DNA from: Vreelandella aquamarina
Lineage (GTDB): Bacteria; Pseudomonadota; Gammaproteobacteria; Pseudomonadales; Halomonadaceae
Length of the DNA stretch: 64,000 nucleotides
Direction: 5' to 3'
NCBI RefSeq assembly: GCF_020075495.1
Contig: NZ_JABYQT010000008.1
Coordinates: forward strand, 86,820-150,819
Translations under genes and position numbers: made by a program
Part shown: piece after piece, positions 51,593 through 62,718 of the stretch
How the letters are laid out: every line of letters starts with the position of its first letter
Numbering within the stretch: the stretch's first letter is position 1
The notes under the pieces: generated by a model
What the model was told of the DNA's origin: nothing
Seen by the model: the letters and a program-made list of their open reading frames with translations, nothing else
The model's database searches: none

Positions 51593-52882
51593 GTGCCGCA
51601 GGAATACCGCGAAGAAACCACGCGCTATGAAGCGCTGAGTGTCGATAGCCTGAGCAAGCGCCTGGGTGATGTGCAGGCTGTTACCCGCCGGGTCGGCGGC
51701 GACCCGGCGGGCTGGGACGTGCGCGAAGTGGGCGACGGCAACCTGAACCTGGTATTCATCGTCACGGGCAGCGTCGGGAGCGTGGTGGTCAAGCAGGCAT
51801 TGCCTTATGTGCGCATGGTCGGGGAAAGCTGGCCGTTGCCGCTTTATCGCGCCCACTTCGAGTACTACGCGCTGGTGCGCCAGGCCCGGCGCGACCCAGG
51901 GATCGCCCCCGAGGTCTACCACTTCGACAAGGCGCAGGCGCTGATCGTGATGGAGTACCTGCACCCGCATATCATTCTGCGCCGCAAGCTGATCCGCGGC
52001 GAGCGGGTGGCGCAGCTGGGCGAAACCCTGGGCAGGTTCTGCGCGCGCACCGCGTTCCGCGGCTCGGGGCTTTCCCTGCCAAGCCCCGAGAAGAAACAGG
52101 ACGTCGGGCTTTTCTCCGGCAACGTGGCAATTCCCGCGATCACTGAATCACTGGTATTCACCGACCCCTATTTCAATGCCGAGATGAACCACCACACGCC
52201 GGCGCTTACCCCGGTGGTGGAGCGGCTGCGCAGCAATGTGGCATTGAAGGTTCGTGCCCAGCGCATGCTCCTGAAGTTCACCGCCAATGCCGAAACCATG
52301 CTGCACGGCGATCTGCACTCCGGCTCGATCATGGCCACTGACAACAGCGTTCGGGTGATCGACCCGGAGTTCTCCCAGTACGGTCCCATGGCGTTCGATC
52401 TGGGCATGGCCGTAGCCAACTTCCTGATGGCCTATTTCAGCCAGCCAGCCCACCGCTCTGACGCTGACCTGGCTGCGTATCAAGCGTGGATACTCGAGGT
52501 GATCGAGGCATGCTTTACAAGCTTTGACGCCGAGTTCCGCCACCTGTGGCAAACCGAGCGCACCGGCCTCCTGTTTCCGAAAGCGCTGTTCGAAGAGCAG
52601 GGCCACGAAAGCGAGGCGGCCTGCGATGCGCTGCTCGAGGAAATTCGCGAGGATGCGTTGGCGTTTTGTGGCATCGAGATGCACCGCCGAGTGCTGTCGC
52701 TGGCCCACAACGCGGATTTCGAGGAGATCGAGGACACCGCACTTCGGGCACGGCTTGAAGCGCGCAACTTGTTGATGGGCGAAGAATTGGTGGTCAATCC
52801 GCGGGCGTATTCAGATATGGCGGCGTTGATAGAGCTGGCCAAAACACACAACCGGCAAGATGCGCTTGAGGTAGGTGAATAA
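51593..52882 (+). CDS. mtnK: S-methyl-5-thioribose kinase
   Basis: A 429-residue kinase that phosphorylates methylthioribose, a by-product of polyamine and quorum-signal synthesis, so that methionine can be rebuilt. Kinase-like features are VREVGDGNLNLVFIV (nucleotide loop), VVVKQALPYVRMVGE (catalytic-site lysine), TMLHGDLHSGSIM (catalytic HGD) and VIDPEFSQYGPMAFDLG (metal-binding DPE). A GTG start is used, with AAGGAG 6-8 bases upstream. The rest of the pathway follows downstream on both strands. The phosphorylase mtnP is absent, so a nucleosidase must make the methylthioribose. Confidence 0.96.
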   Translation: MPQEYREETTRYEALSVDSLSKRLGDVQAVTRRVGGDPAGWDVREVGDGNLNLVFIVTGSVGSVVVKQALPYVRMVGESWPLPLYRAHFEYYALVRQARRDPGIAPEVYHFDKAQALIVMEYLHPHIILRRKLIRGERVAQLGETLGRFCARTAFRGSGLSLPSPEKKQDVGLFSGNVAIPAITESLVFTDPYFNAEMNHHTPALTPVVERLRSNVALKVRAQRMLLKFTANAETMLHGDLHSGSIMATDNSVRVIDPEFSQYGPMAFDLGMAVANFLMAYFSQPAHRSDADLAAYQAWILEVIEACFTSFDAEFRHLWQTERTGLLFPKALFEEQGHESEAACDALLEEIREDALAFCGIEMHRRVLSLAHNADFEEIEDTALRARLEARNLLMGEELVVNPRAYSDMAALIELAKTHNRQDALEVGE

Positions 52883-52915
52883 GATGTAACGAATAATGAT
52901 CTTGAGCAGACGCCA

Positions 52916-52944
52916 GGCGCAGCGGATGCATAATCCGCTGCGCC
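52916..52944. terminator. Bidirectional terminator between mtnK and mtnD
   Basis: GGCGCAGCGGAT (52916-52927), loop GCATA, ATCCGCTGCGCC (52933-52944). It is a perfect 12-bp stem in the middle of the 80-base gap between two convergent genes. The following TTAAG is only a weak T-tract. Confidence 0.75.
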
Positions 52945-52962
52945 TTAAGCACCTCAGGTTAT

Positions 52963-53511
52963 TTAAAGCTGATCTATCCGATCGAATTTGCCGGCAATAT
53001 CGCTCTCGGTCCAGTGGGGCACCCAGCCTTCCACGTTGTCGAAAAAGCGCAGCGCGGTAAATTCAGGCGCGGGCCCCATATCGAACCAGTGTGGCGTATT
53101 GGCCGGCACGCTGATCAGGTCATTGCGGGTGCACAGCACCTGATACACCTTGTCCTCGATATGCAGGCAGAAAAGCCCCTGACCCTTCACGAAAAAGCGC
53201 ACTTCGTCTTCAAGGTGGCGGTGCTCGTTCAGGAACTTCTGGCGCATGGCGTCCTTTTCAGGATGCGTGGGTACCATGTGCAGCACGTCAACCGTCTGGT
53301 AGCCGCCCTGGGCTTTCAAGCGCTCGATGTCGTCCTGGTAGAGCGCCAGAATATCGTCCTGAGTGGCACCATCACTGATTTCGCCGGGCGTGGCCCAGCG
53401 CTCGAACAGCACGCCCACGCGATTGAGCTCGGTCTTGATCTGCTCGCTATCGGTGGTGTCGATCAAGGCGGTGTTCGGGTCCTGGTCGGCAAATACTTTG
53501 AGTTGTGACAT
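52963..53511 (-). CDS. mtnD: Acireductone dioxygenase
   Basis: A 182-residue cupin that oxidises the acireductone to the 2-keto precursor of methionine (Fe form) or to an off-pathway product (Ni form). Metal ligands are the two histidines and the glutamate in EHRHLEDEVRFFV, and the later histidine in PANTPHWFDMG. The family length is normal. It lies 29 bases downstream of mtnC on the same strand and is the last gene of mtnB-mtnC-mtnD. Which metal is used cannot be told from sequence. Confidence 0.95.
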   Translation of the reverse strand: MSQLKVFADQDPNTALIDTTDSEQIKTELNRVGVLFERWATPGEISDGATQDDILALYQDDIERLKAQGGYQTVDVLHMVPTHPEKDAMRQKFLNEHRHLEDEVRFFVKGQGLFCLHIEDKVYQVLCTRNDLISVPANTPHWFDMGPAPEFTALRFFDNVEGWVPHWTESDIAGKFDRIDQL

Positions 53512-53540
53512 GGGCGCTCTCCTCGGTTGAAGCGTTGTCC

Positions 53541-54245
53541 TTAAAGGTCGATCTCATCAAAGCTTGCCACAGTGGCGTGCTCGGTGCCCGCCTGGGTGCC
53601 TTCACGTACCAGCTGCAGCGTCTGCATGCCGGCCTGGCTGGCAGCGTCCAGCTCCTCTACCACATCGGAGAGAAACAGGATGGATGCGGCGGGCAAGCCA
53701 AGCTCGGCGGTGATATGGCGGTAGGCATCCGTTTCGCGCTTGTGGCCGACATGGGTGTCGAAGTAGCCGCTGAACAGCGGCGTCAGGTCACCCTCGGTGC
53801 TGTGGCCAAACAGCAGCTTCTGCGCCTGGACGGAGCCCGAGGAGTAGACGTAGAGCTTCTTGCCCGCGTTCGCCCACTGGCGAAGGCGCGGCGCCACGTC
53901 TGCATAAAGATGGCCCTGGAACGCCCCGCGCTGGTAGCCGTCCGCCCACATCATGCCCTGCAGTGCCTTGAGCGAGGTTTTCTTCTGGTCAGTCTCGATC
54001 CAGTACAGAAGCGTCTCGATGACCTTGTCCAGCGAGGCGTCGGGGGCATCGAGGTCGCGGCGCACCGCATCGATCTGCTCGGCCACCTCCGTCTGGGCCG
54101 AGTGAGTGTTCACATACTCGGGGAGCTGATCGTGAGCGTAAGGGAACAGCACGTCATGCACGAAGCGGATATCGGTGGTGGTGCCTTCGATATCGGTGAC
54201 GACGGCGCGAATGTTGGCATCAGCAAGGTCTGGATTCTTCATCAT
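53541..54245 (-). CDS. mtnC: Enolase-phosphatase E1
   Basis: A 234-residue HAD-family enzyme that enolises and dephosphorylates diketo-methylthiopentyl phosphate in methionine salvage. Motif I is VVTDIEGTTTD, motif II is YVYSSGSVQAQ, and FLSDVVEELDAA is the acidic motif IV. The ATG at 54245 overlaps the mtnB stop (ATGA). A second ATG directly follows, so the start may be 54242. The combined E1 form is the usual one in gammaproteobacteria, in place of separate mtnW and mtnX. Confidence 0.95.
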   Translation of the reverse strand: MMKNPDLADANIRAVVTDIEGTTTDIRFVHDVLFPYAHDQLPEYVNTHSAQTEVAEQIDAVRRDLDAPDASLDKVIETLLYWIETDQKKTSLKALQGMMWADGYQRGAFQGHLYADVAPRLRQWANAGKKLYVYSSGSVQAQKLLFGHSTEGDLTPLFSGYFDTHVGHKRETDAYRHITAELGLPAASILFLSDVVEELDAASQAGMQTLQLVREGTQAGTEHATVASFDEIDL

Positions 54246-54829
54246 TGGGACCACCGACTCTCTTCGAGAACGCAGGCAAGTAAAAATTCGATTGCCTCCA
54301 GATGGCGGCGGCACTCGGCGACGGTAGCGCCTACGGCGTAAATGCCGTGGCCGGCCACCAGAAAGCCCCAGGGCATGGGCCAGGCGGCGCGCACGTGGGC
54401 GGCCAGCTCGTCCATATCCTGGGCGTTGGGCACTACCGGCAGGCAGACGGTGGCATCGTGGGTGGTGTTGCCCTGAAGGGCTTTCTGCATTTCAAAGCCG
54501 TTCAGTGCAATGCCGTCAGGGAAGCGGCGCGAAAGCACGGTGCTGGCCACGGTGTGGGTATGCAGTACGCAGCCGATCTGGCCGTCCAGCCGGTAGAGCG
54601 CGGCGTGCAGGTCACTCTCCGCGCTCGGCTTGCCGCTGCCTTCAAGCACCTGGCCGTCAAGGTCGCAAAGCAGCAGGTCATCGGCCTGGATGCGGGTCTT
54701 GTCGCGGCCCGAGGCCGTGACGAGGTAGCCTTCCGGCACCCGGGCGGAGAAGTTGCCGCCGGTGGCGGGCGTCCAGCCCTTGGACGCTGCCCAGGCGATG
54801 GCGGCCAGTAGTTCGTCTTTTGAAGTCAT
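54242..54829 (-). CDS. mtnB: Methylthioribulose-1-phosphate dehydratase
   Basis: A 195-residue class II aldolase-like zinc enzyme. Zinc histidines are in VLHTHTVASTVL and in VAGHGIYAVG, and TPATGGNFSARVPEG is the family's substrate loop. It dehydrates methylthioribulose 1-phosphate. It opens the minus-strand mtnBCD operon and is divergent from mtnA by 98 bases, so one short region probably controls both directions. Its stop overlaps the mtnC start. Confidence 0.95.
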   Translation of the reverse strand: MTSKDELLAAIAWAASKGWTPATGGNFSARVPEGYLVTASGRDKTRIQADDLLLCDLDGQVLEGSGKPSAESDLHAALYRLDGQIGCVLHTHTVASTVLSRRFPDGIALNGFEMQKALQGNTTHDATVCLPVVPNAQDMDELAAHVRAAWPMPWGFLVAGHGIYAVGATVAECRRHLEAIEFLLACVLEESRWSQ

Positions 54830-54927
54830 CGTTTGCTCGGCTTCGCCTGTGTTCGAGTGGCGTTCATTCTATATGATATGCTCCGCGCTTGATAAGCCGC
54901 ACGCCCGGCGCGCCCAAGGAGCCTTCG

Positions 54928-55944
54928 ATGCCCATGCTTGAATCCCGCAGTTTGCGAATTGACGTCGACTCGCTTGAGTACCTGGACCAGACACGCCTGC
55001 CCCAGGCCGAACAGTGGGAGCGTTGCGACTCGCCGGAGGCCTGGCAGGCGGCGGTCAAGCGCCTGGCGATTCGCGGCGCGCCGCTGATCGGCCTGAGCGC
55101 GGCGTTCGTGCTGGCCCAGTACGCCGCACGCCACCCCGGCCAGCAGGAGCAGTGGCAGTTGGTAAGTGATCGCTTGCGCGCCACGCGCCCCACGGCGGTC
55201 AACCTCATGTACTGCCTGGATGCGCTGGAGGCCTGCTTTGCAAAGGGGCCGGCAGCGCTCGCCCGGCGAGCCGCGGCGTTGTTCGAGGAGGATCGCGAGC
55301 TGTGCCAGCGCATGGCCGAGCGCGGCGCAGATCTTTTGACAGAAGGTGAGCGAGTGCTTACTCACTGCAATACCGGGGCGCTTGCCACCGCCGGCGTGGG
55401 CACGGCAATCGGCGCGCTGGCAGTGGCCAGAAAGCGCGGCATGACGCTGCATGTCTACGTCAACGAAACCCGCCCGCTTTTGCAGGGCGGACGGCTGACC
55501 GCCTGGGAAATGGCCGATCTGGACATTCCCTATCAGTTGATTGCCGACAGCATGGCGGCAAGCCTGATGGCCGCCGGCAAGGTGGATAAAGTGATGGTCG
55601 GCGCCGACCGCATCTGCGCCAACGGCGACTTTGCCAATAAAGTGGGTACTTACATGCTGGCGGTGGCGGCCCACTACCACCAGGTGCCATTTTACGTGGT
55701 CGCTCCCTACACTACCGTCGACCCGGCCTGCGCCACCGGCGCCGACATCCCCATCGAGCAGCGCGACGCGGCGGAAATACGCGGCGCCACCGGCGCCTTT
55801 GGCGATATCGTCTGGGCGCCGGAAAACGCTCCGGTGTGGAACCCGTCGTTCGATGTCACGCCGGCAGCGCTGGTGACCGGCTGGGTGCTGGACACCGGCG
55901 TCTTCGACGCCGCCGCCATCGCCCGGGGTGAGCATTGTCGTTAA
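54928..55944 (+). CDS. mtnA: Methylthioribose-1-phosphate isomerase
   Basis: A 338-residue aldose-ketose isomerase related to eIF2B subunits. The catalytic cysteine is in THCNTGALAT and the catalytic aspartate in VGADRICANGDFANKVGT, with RLAIRGAPLIGLSAA as the N-terminal substrate loop. AAGGAG lies 6 bases before the ATG at 54928; two upstream codons remain open but have no site. It converts the MtnK product to methylthioribulose 1-phosphate for MtnB. Confidence 0.96.
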   Translation: MPMLESRSLRIDVDSLEYLDQTRLPQAEQWERCDSPEAWQAAVKRLAIRGAPLIGLSAAFVLAQYAARHPGQQEQWQLVSDRLRATRPTAVNLMYCLDALEACFAKGPAALARRAAALFEEDRELCQRMAERGADLLTEGERVLTHCNTGALATAGVGTAIGALAVARKRGMTLHVYVNETRPLLQGGRLTAWEMADLDIPYQLIADSMAASLMAAGKVDKVMVGADRICANGDFANKVGTYMLAVAAHYHQVPFYVVAPYTTVDPACATGADIPIEQRDAAEIRGATGAFGDIVWAPENAPVWNPSFDVTPAALVTGWVLDTGVFDAAAIARGEHCR

Positions 55945-55949
55945 AGACG

Positions 55950-55969
55950 GCCTTGCACATCGGCAAGGC
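55950..55969. terminator. Hairpin between convergent mtnA and recQ
   Basis: GCCTTGC, loop ACATCG, GCAAGGC, followed by TTGCC. A 7-bp perfect stem lies 5 bases after the mtnA stop and 13 bases from the recQ stop, so a bidirectional terminator is likely. Confidence 0.6.
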
Positions 55970-55981
55970 TTGCCCCAAACG

Positions 55982-58105
<2,124 letters not shown>

Positions 58106-58175
58106 CCTCGCTCTCCTTACTCGTTCATCGGAACCAAGCAGGGATTGTCGCACGAACAGCCGGGCAAGCGCCTGT

Positions 58176-59024
58176 CTAGCGAATGCCCGCGCGCAGGAAC
58201 GACTGCACGAACTGGCGCTGAAACAGCAAAAACGCCACCAGCAGCGGGGCGATGCTCAAGAGCGTGGCGGCGCTGATGGTGGCCCAGTTGACGCCGGTTT
58301 CCGGGGCGGAAAAGATGCCCAGCCCCACCGTGAGCGGGCGGCTTTCCACCGAGTTGGTCACCACCAAGGGCCACAGGAAGTTGTTCCAGTGGTGGCTGAC
58401 CGATACCAGCCCATACGCCAGGTAGGTGGGCTTGGCCAGGGGCACGTACACCTTCCACAGAATCTCGAGCCAGCCACAGCCCTCGATGCGGGCGGCGTCT
58501 TCAAGCTCCTGGGGGATGGTCTTGAAGGTCTGGCGCAGCAGGAATATGCCGAAGGCGCTGGCCACGTAAGGCAGGCCCACACCGGTCAGCGTGTTGATCA
58601 GGCCAAGCTCGCTGACCATGCGGTAGTTTTCGACGATCAGCACTTCAGGGAAGATGAACAGCTGAATCAGTACCAGCAGAAACAGCGCGTTCTTGCCGGG
58701 TATGGGAAAGCGCGCGAAGGCGAACGCCGCCAGCGTACACACCACGAACTGACCGATGACCACGCCTGTGACCAGCGCAAAGGTGTTGAGGTAGTAGCGC
58801 GCAAACGGCGCCTGCGCCCAGGCGTTGGCGACGTTGTCCAGGGTCAGCGGCGCGAAGAGCGCAAAGCGCACCATGTACTCGCTCGGGTGAAACGCCGCCC
58901 AGAGTGCATAGAGCAGCGGAAATATCCAGATCAGCGCCAAGAGCCAGGCGGCGATGGTCTCAAGCGACAGCCACGTGCGAAAGCGATGCGCCGTGCCTGG
59001 TGAGAACGAGGAGAGTGTACTCAT
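58176..59024 (-). CDS. Sugar/glycerol-phosphate ABC permease (UgpE/MalG-like)
   Basis: A 282-residue inner-membrane permease with six predicted helices. The docking loop reads [20 protein letters not shown], the EAA motif, in the second half. It ends [12 protein letters not shown], close to the QRYFVxGLTAGAVKG ending of UgpE and MalG. It overlaps the upstream permease gene by 4 bases. With the next three genes it makes a complete importer. Substrate is inferred only as a sugar, polyol or glycerol-3-phosphate. Confidence 0.9.
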   Translation of the reverse strand: MSTLSSFSPGTAHRFRTWLSLETIAAWLLALIWIFPLLYALWAAFHPSEYMVRFALFAPLTLDNVANAWAQAPFARYYLNTFALVTGVVIGQFVVCTLAAFAFARFPIPGKNALFLLVLIQLFIFPEVLIVENYRMVSELGLINTLTGVGLPYVASAFGIFLLRQTFKTIPQELEDAARIEGCGWLEILWKVYVPLAKPTYLAYGLVSVSHHWNNFLWPLVVTNSVESRPLTVGLGIFSAPETGVNWATISAATLLSIAPLLVAFLLFQRQFVQSFLRAGIR

Positions 59025-59902
59025 TGGTAGTGGGTCCGGCGGTCGAGCAGGGTGAACTTGAGCGTGGCGATGATCGCGAGTGTCAGCAGGATGACCACGG
59101 TGATCGTGGCCGCCATGGTGCGATCAAAAAACGCAAAGGCGTTCTCGTACACGTAGTAGAGCAGCAGGTTGGTGGCGTTGTTCGGCCCGCCCTTGGTGAG
59201 AATGAACAGGTGATCCACCACGCGCACGGCGTTGATCAGTGCATTGATGAGCACGAACAGCGTGGTGGGCATCAGCAGTGGAAACGTTACCCGCCAGAAG
59301 AAGCTCCAGCGGCTGGTGCCTTCGAGATCGGACGCCTCCTTGAGCTCCGGCGGCATGGCTTGCAGGGCGGCAAGATAGAAGATCATGAAAAAGCCAGCCT
59401 CTTTCCACACCGACATGGCCATCACCGAATAAAGCGCTACGGCGGGGTCGCCCAGCCAGTTCACCCCGGAAAAGCCGAGCGCCCCCAAGAGCTTGTTGAA
59501 CAGGCCGATCTGCGGGGCGTAGAAGAACATCCAGATATTGGCCGCCGCGATCATGGGCAGGATGGTGGGCGTGAAATAGGCCATGCGTACCAGGCCCCGG
59601 CCGGGCAGCCGGGCGTTGACGAACAGCGCCATGGCGAGCGCCAGGGCAATGGAGGTGGGAATGGTACCCAGCGCGTAAAGCAGGTTGTTGCGCGCGACCT
59701 TCCAGAAGGTGGGGTCATCGAACAGCAGTCGATAATTCTCGAGCCCCACGAACTCGGCGGGCGCGCCGCGAAAGCCGGGTAGATAAAGGCTGCTGATCAG
59801 CGTCGTGACCGTGGGAAGGTAGGCAAACATGGTCAACAGCACGGCGGCAGGCAGCAGCAGGAGCGCGCCGTAGAGCTGCATCTTTACATGAGGATTTGTC
59901 AT
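59021..59902 (-). CDS. Sugar/glycerol-phosphate ABC permease (UgpA/MalF-like)
   Basis: A 293-residue permease with six helices. PPELKEASDLEGTSRWSFFW is the EAA docking loop, and VRVVDHLFILTKGGPNNATN is the conserved segment before the last helix. LEPNYRLLFDDPTFWKVARNN is reflected here as FVGLENYRLLFDDPTFW in the first periplasmic region. It pairs with the UgpE-like subunit and is coupled to it by an ATGA overlap. A 62-base gap separates it from the binding-protein gene. Confidence 0.9.
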   Translation of the reverse strand: MTNPHVKMQLYGALLLLPAAVLLTMFAYLPTVTTLISSLYLPGFRGAPAEFVGLENYRLLFDDPTFWKVARNNLLYALGTIPTSIALALAMALFVNARLPGRGLVRMAYFTPTILPMIAAANIWMFFYAPQIGLFNKLLGALGFSGVNWLGDPAVALYSVMAMSVWKEAGFFMIFYLAALQAMPPELKEASDLEGTSRWSFFWRVTFPLLMPTTLFVLINALINAVRVVDHLFILTKGGPNNATNLLLYYVYENAFAFFDRTMAATITVVILLTLAIIATLKFTLLDRRTHYQ

Positions 59903-59964
59903 AGGAGCGCGTCAAGAGCCGAAAAAGCCGGGGCGTACCCCGGCGAGCATTAAACGAACAGTGC

Positions 59965-61236
59965 CTAGCGCGCGTAGCGGCGCAGTACGCCGTCGGCTTC
60001 GCGCTGGGCCTGGCGCAGAGCTTCTTCAGGCGTCATCTGGCCGGTGAGGGCGGCCTGCACGGCGTTGTCCAGCGCGCGGCGTACCCGGCCGCCCTGGTAG
60101 GTGGAAAGCTCGGCGGTGCCGTGTTCGAGCTGGTCACGGGCAACGGCGGCGGGCGGGAAGGTGTCCACGTAGTCGCGCAGGGCGTCGGTGTCGTAAGCAG
60201 CGGGGCTGACGCCCATGTAGCCGGTTTCGATCGACCAGTCTGCCGCGCGCTCGGGTGCGGTCATCCAGCGGATGAAGGTCATGGCGGCGCGCTGCTCCTC
60301 TTCGCTCGAGCCTTCAAACAGGTAGAAATTGCCGCCGCCGGTGGGGCTGCCGCGCTGGGTATTCATGGGCAGCATGGCGACACCAAAATCGAAATCGGCC
60401 TCATTGCGCACCGCGGTCAGGTTGCCGGTGGTGTGCCACATCATTGCCGTGGACTCTTCGATGAAGTTCTGGCGCAGGGTGCCCCACTCGATCACGCCAT
60501 CGGGCATGGCGCCGTTCTTTGCAAGCGATACCCAGTACTCCAGCGCCTCGACCGCCGCCGGGTCGTCGAAATAGACCTCGGTGCCGTCCTCGCTCATCAG
60601 GCGGTGGCCGTTCTGGAAGGCGAAGGCCTGAAACATCCAGTAGGCGTAGCCGGTGGAGGGCACCATGACGCCCCACTGTTCATCACCACTCGCCTCGCGA
60701 ATGGCAGATGCCATCTCGGCCATCTCCTGCCAGTTTTCGGGTGGGGTTTCCGGGTCGAGCCCTGCGGCCTCGAAAGCCTCCTTGTTCCAGTAGAGCACGA
60801 TGGTCGAGCGCTGGAAGGGAATGCCGTAGGTCTTGCCATCGAGCTGACCGTTCTCCATCAGGCCGGGGTAGAAACTGTCGAGCCACTCACGCTCTTCATC
60901 GGTCTGCACCACGTCATCGAAGGCGACGATGGCGTTCTGCTCGATCAGTTCAAACAGGTCGATGGAGAACAGCACCGAGAGCTGGGGTGCATCGCCAGCC
61001 TCCAGGGCCGACATGGCGCGCACGCGGGTGTCGTCGTAGTTGCCCGCGTAAATGGCTTCCACTTCGATCTCCGGATGCGCCTGCTCGAACTCGCTGACCA
61101 GGTTATCGATCACATCGGTGAGCGCCCCGCCCACGGAGACCGGGTAGTACATGGTGAGCTCAGTGGCAAAGGCCTGACCTGCGCTCAACAGGCCTGCGGC
61201 AAGGGCTGACAGGGCAAACGGAAGGCGACGCTGCAT
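59965..61236 (-). CDS. ABC transporter binding protein (UgpB-like)
   Basis: A 423-residue family-1 binding protein with a signal peptide at residues 1-24 (SALAAGLLSAGQAFA). The mature start TELTMYYPVSVGGALTDVID and the segment YGIPFQRSTIVLYWNKEAFE are very like UgpB of the glycerol-3-phosphate system. GMLPMNT and GGGNFYLFEGSSEEEQRAA follow in the later half. CAGGAG is 8 bases before the ATG. Glycerol-3-phosphate or glycerophosphocholine is the favoured ligand; the latter would be interesting given the phosphatidylcholine synthase at the left end. Confidence 0.88.
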   Translation of the reverse strand: MQRRLPFALSALAAGLLSAGQAFATELTMYYPVSVGGALTDVIDNLVSEFEQAHPEIEVEAIYAGNYDDTRVRAMSALEAGDAPQLSVLFSIDLFELIEQNAIVAFDDVVQTDEEREWLDSFYPGLMENGQLDGKTYGIPFQRSTIVLYWNKEAFEAAGLDPETPPENWQEMAEMASAIREASGDEQWGVMVPSTGYAYWMFQAFAFQNGHRLMSEDGTEVYFDDPAAVEALEYWVSLAKNGAMPDGVIEWGTLRQNFIEESTAMMWHTTGNLTAVRNEADFDFGVAMLPMNTQRGSPTGGGNFYLFEGSSEEEQRAAMTFIRWMTAPERAADWSIETGYMGVSPAAYDTDALRDYVDTFPPAAVARDQLEHGTAELSTYQGGRVRRALDNAVQAALTGQMTPEEALRQAQREADGVLRRYAR

Positions 61237-61285
61237 GGGGTGGCTCCTGGGTGATGGGATGGGCGTAGCGTTGTAGGAGAAGGGG

Positions 61286-62440
61286 TCAAATGGAGAACGA
61301 GCCGACGTTGGGCAGGCGTGGCACGACCCGCGCATCGACATCACCGGGCATGTCCGGCATCAGGTTATACGGTGCAAGGTCGTCGCGGCGCTTGCCGTCG
61401 CTGCCGAACAGGTGCGCCGCCTGAGGCTGCCAGGCCACCTTGCAGGCCGTGTCCGGGGCCATGGTCTGGCGCCCGGCGAGCCTTGCCTTGACGGTGTGGT
61501 GGCCCACGGCCAGATGAATGATGGTATCGGCGCCCAGGTATTCGTCGCTGATCACCGTGGCGGGTATGCCGGGCTCGCCTGAACCGCGCAGCGTGATATC
61601 TTCCGGGCGAACGCCGAGCTGGCCGGTGGCGGCCGCAAGCGGGGCTACCGGAGTTTCCGGCACGCCTTCGATGATGGCGGCCTCAAGGCCTTCGGCCAGG
61701 GGCAGCAGGTTCATGGCCGGGCTGCCGATAAAGCTTGCTGCAAAGGTGGTGGCGGGCTGGTTGTAAAGCTCGCCCGGGGTGGCGTCCTGAACGATCTCCC
61801 CGTGCTGCATCAGAATCACGCGATCTCCCATGCTCATGGCCTCCACTTGGTCGTGTGTCACGTAAATCACCGTCATGCCCAGGCGCGCCTGCAGCGCCTT
61901 GATATCCCGGCGCATGTCGGATCTAAGCCGCGCATCCAGATTGGAAAGCGGCTCGTCCATCAAGCAGATGGGGTGTTCGGAAATCACCGCTCGAGCGAGT
62001 GCCACGCGCTGGCGCTGGCCGCCGGAAAGCTTTGCGGGCTTGCGGTCCAGGTAGGCCGTGAGATCGACCATCTCGGCGACCTTGGCCAGGCGCTCGCGCC
62101 GCTCTGCCTTGGGCACCTTGCGACTGCGCAGGCCAAACACGATGTTGTCCGCCACGCTCAGGTGCGGAAACAGCGCGTAGGATTGAAACACCATGGAGAG
62201 TCCGCGCGCGCCCGGCGGCTGATGGGTAACGTTGTGCCCCTGGATATGGATCTCACCGCCGCTGACCGCTTCAAGGCCCGCCAGCATGCGCAGCGTGGTC
62301 GATTTGCCGCAGCCGGAAGGCCCCAGCAGAACCACGAACTGGCCCGGCGCAATGCTGACATCGAGCGAGCGGACCGCGGTCGCGCTGCTCCAGCGCTTGC
62401 TGACCTGGCTGAAACGGATGAGTGGCGCGGCATCGAGCAT
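61286..62440 (-). CDS. ABC transporter ATP-binding protein (UgpC/MalK-like)
   Basis: A 384-residue ATPase and first gene of the importer operon. Walker A is LLGPSGCGKSTTLR (about 38-51), signature LSGGQRQRVALARAV, Walker B ICLMDEPLSNLD, and switch histidine VTHDQVEAMSM. A C-terminal OB-fold regulatory domain (about 240-384) contains LGVRPEDITLRG, the MalK-type LGIRPE motif. The order ATPase, binding protein, UgpA, UgpE on one strand differs from ugpBAEC of E. coli. Confidence 0.92.
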   Translation of the reverse strand: MLDAAPLIRFSQVSKRWSSATAVRSLDVSIAPGQFVVLLGPSGCGKSTTLRMLAGLEAVSGGEIHIQGHNVTHQPPGARGLSMVFQSYALFPHLSVADNIVFGLRSRKVPKAERRERLAKVAEMVDLTAYLDRKPAKLSGGQRQRVALARAVISEHPICLMDEPLSNLDARLRSDMRRDIKALQARLGMTVIYVTHDQVEAMSMGDRVILMQHGEIVQDATPGELYNQPATTFAASFIGSPAMNLLPLAEGLEAAIIEGVPETPVAPLAAATGQLGVRPEDITLRGSGEPGIPATVISDEYLGADTIIHLAVGHHTVKARLAGRQTMAPDTACKVAWQPQAAHLFGSDGKRRDDLAPYNLMPDMPGDVDARVVPRLPNVGSFSI

Positions 62441-62593
62441 GGTGAGTCACATCAAGAGAACGAGAGCTCTACCGTGCGATTTTTCTGTGTCAGACGTGTG
62501 TCGGGAAGATGACGTTATGGCGACAGGGCACGAGCGCCGGGCCGACTCGGCGTGGATGAAAGTAGGTTGAAAATGGCCTGTAAAGCCCTTTTT

Positions 62594-62625
62594 TGTAAGC
62601 CATATCCTAAAGTGCTGTAAGCCAT
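62594..62625 (+). promoter_or_regulatory. Two TGTAAGCCAT direct repeats upstream of vgrG
   Basis: TGTAAGCCAT occurs at 62594-62603 and 62616-62625, 22 bases apart, about two helical turns. An imperfect third copy, TGTAAAGCCC, is at 62579-62588. They lie just upstream of a likely -35 box and may be activator sites. The rest of the 278-base gap has no gene. Confidence 0.5.
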
Positions 62626-62648
62626 TACCGCTTCGCGCACTAGAAGGG

Positions 62649-62676
62649 TTGTTCTACTGCCTGCGGTCGTTATGCT
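62649..62676 (+). promoter_or_regulatory. Possible sigma-70 promoter of vgrG
   Basis: TTGTTC (62649-62654), 16 bases, TATGCT (62671-62676). Both boxes match the consensus at 4 of 6 positions. It would start transcription about 35 bases before the vgrG ATG. An AGGGAG ribosome site is at 62706-62711. Confidence 0.45.
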
Positions 62677-62718
62677 ATTCGTTTATTACTAATAGTTAGC
62701 GATCCAGGGAGCGGCAGC

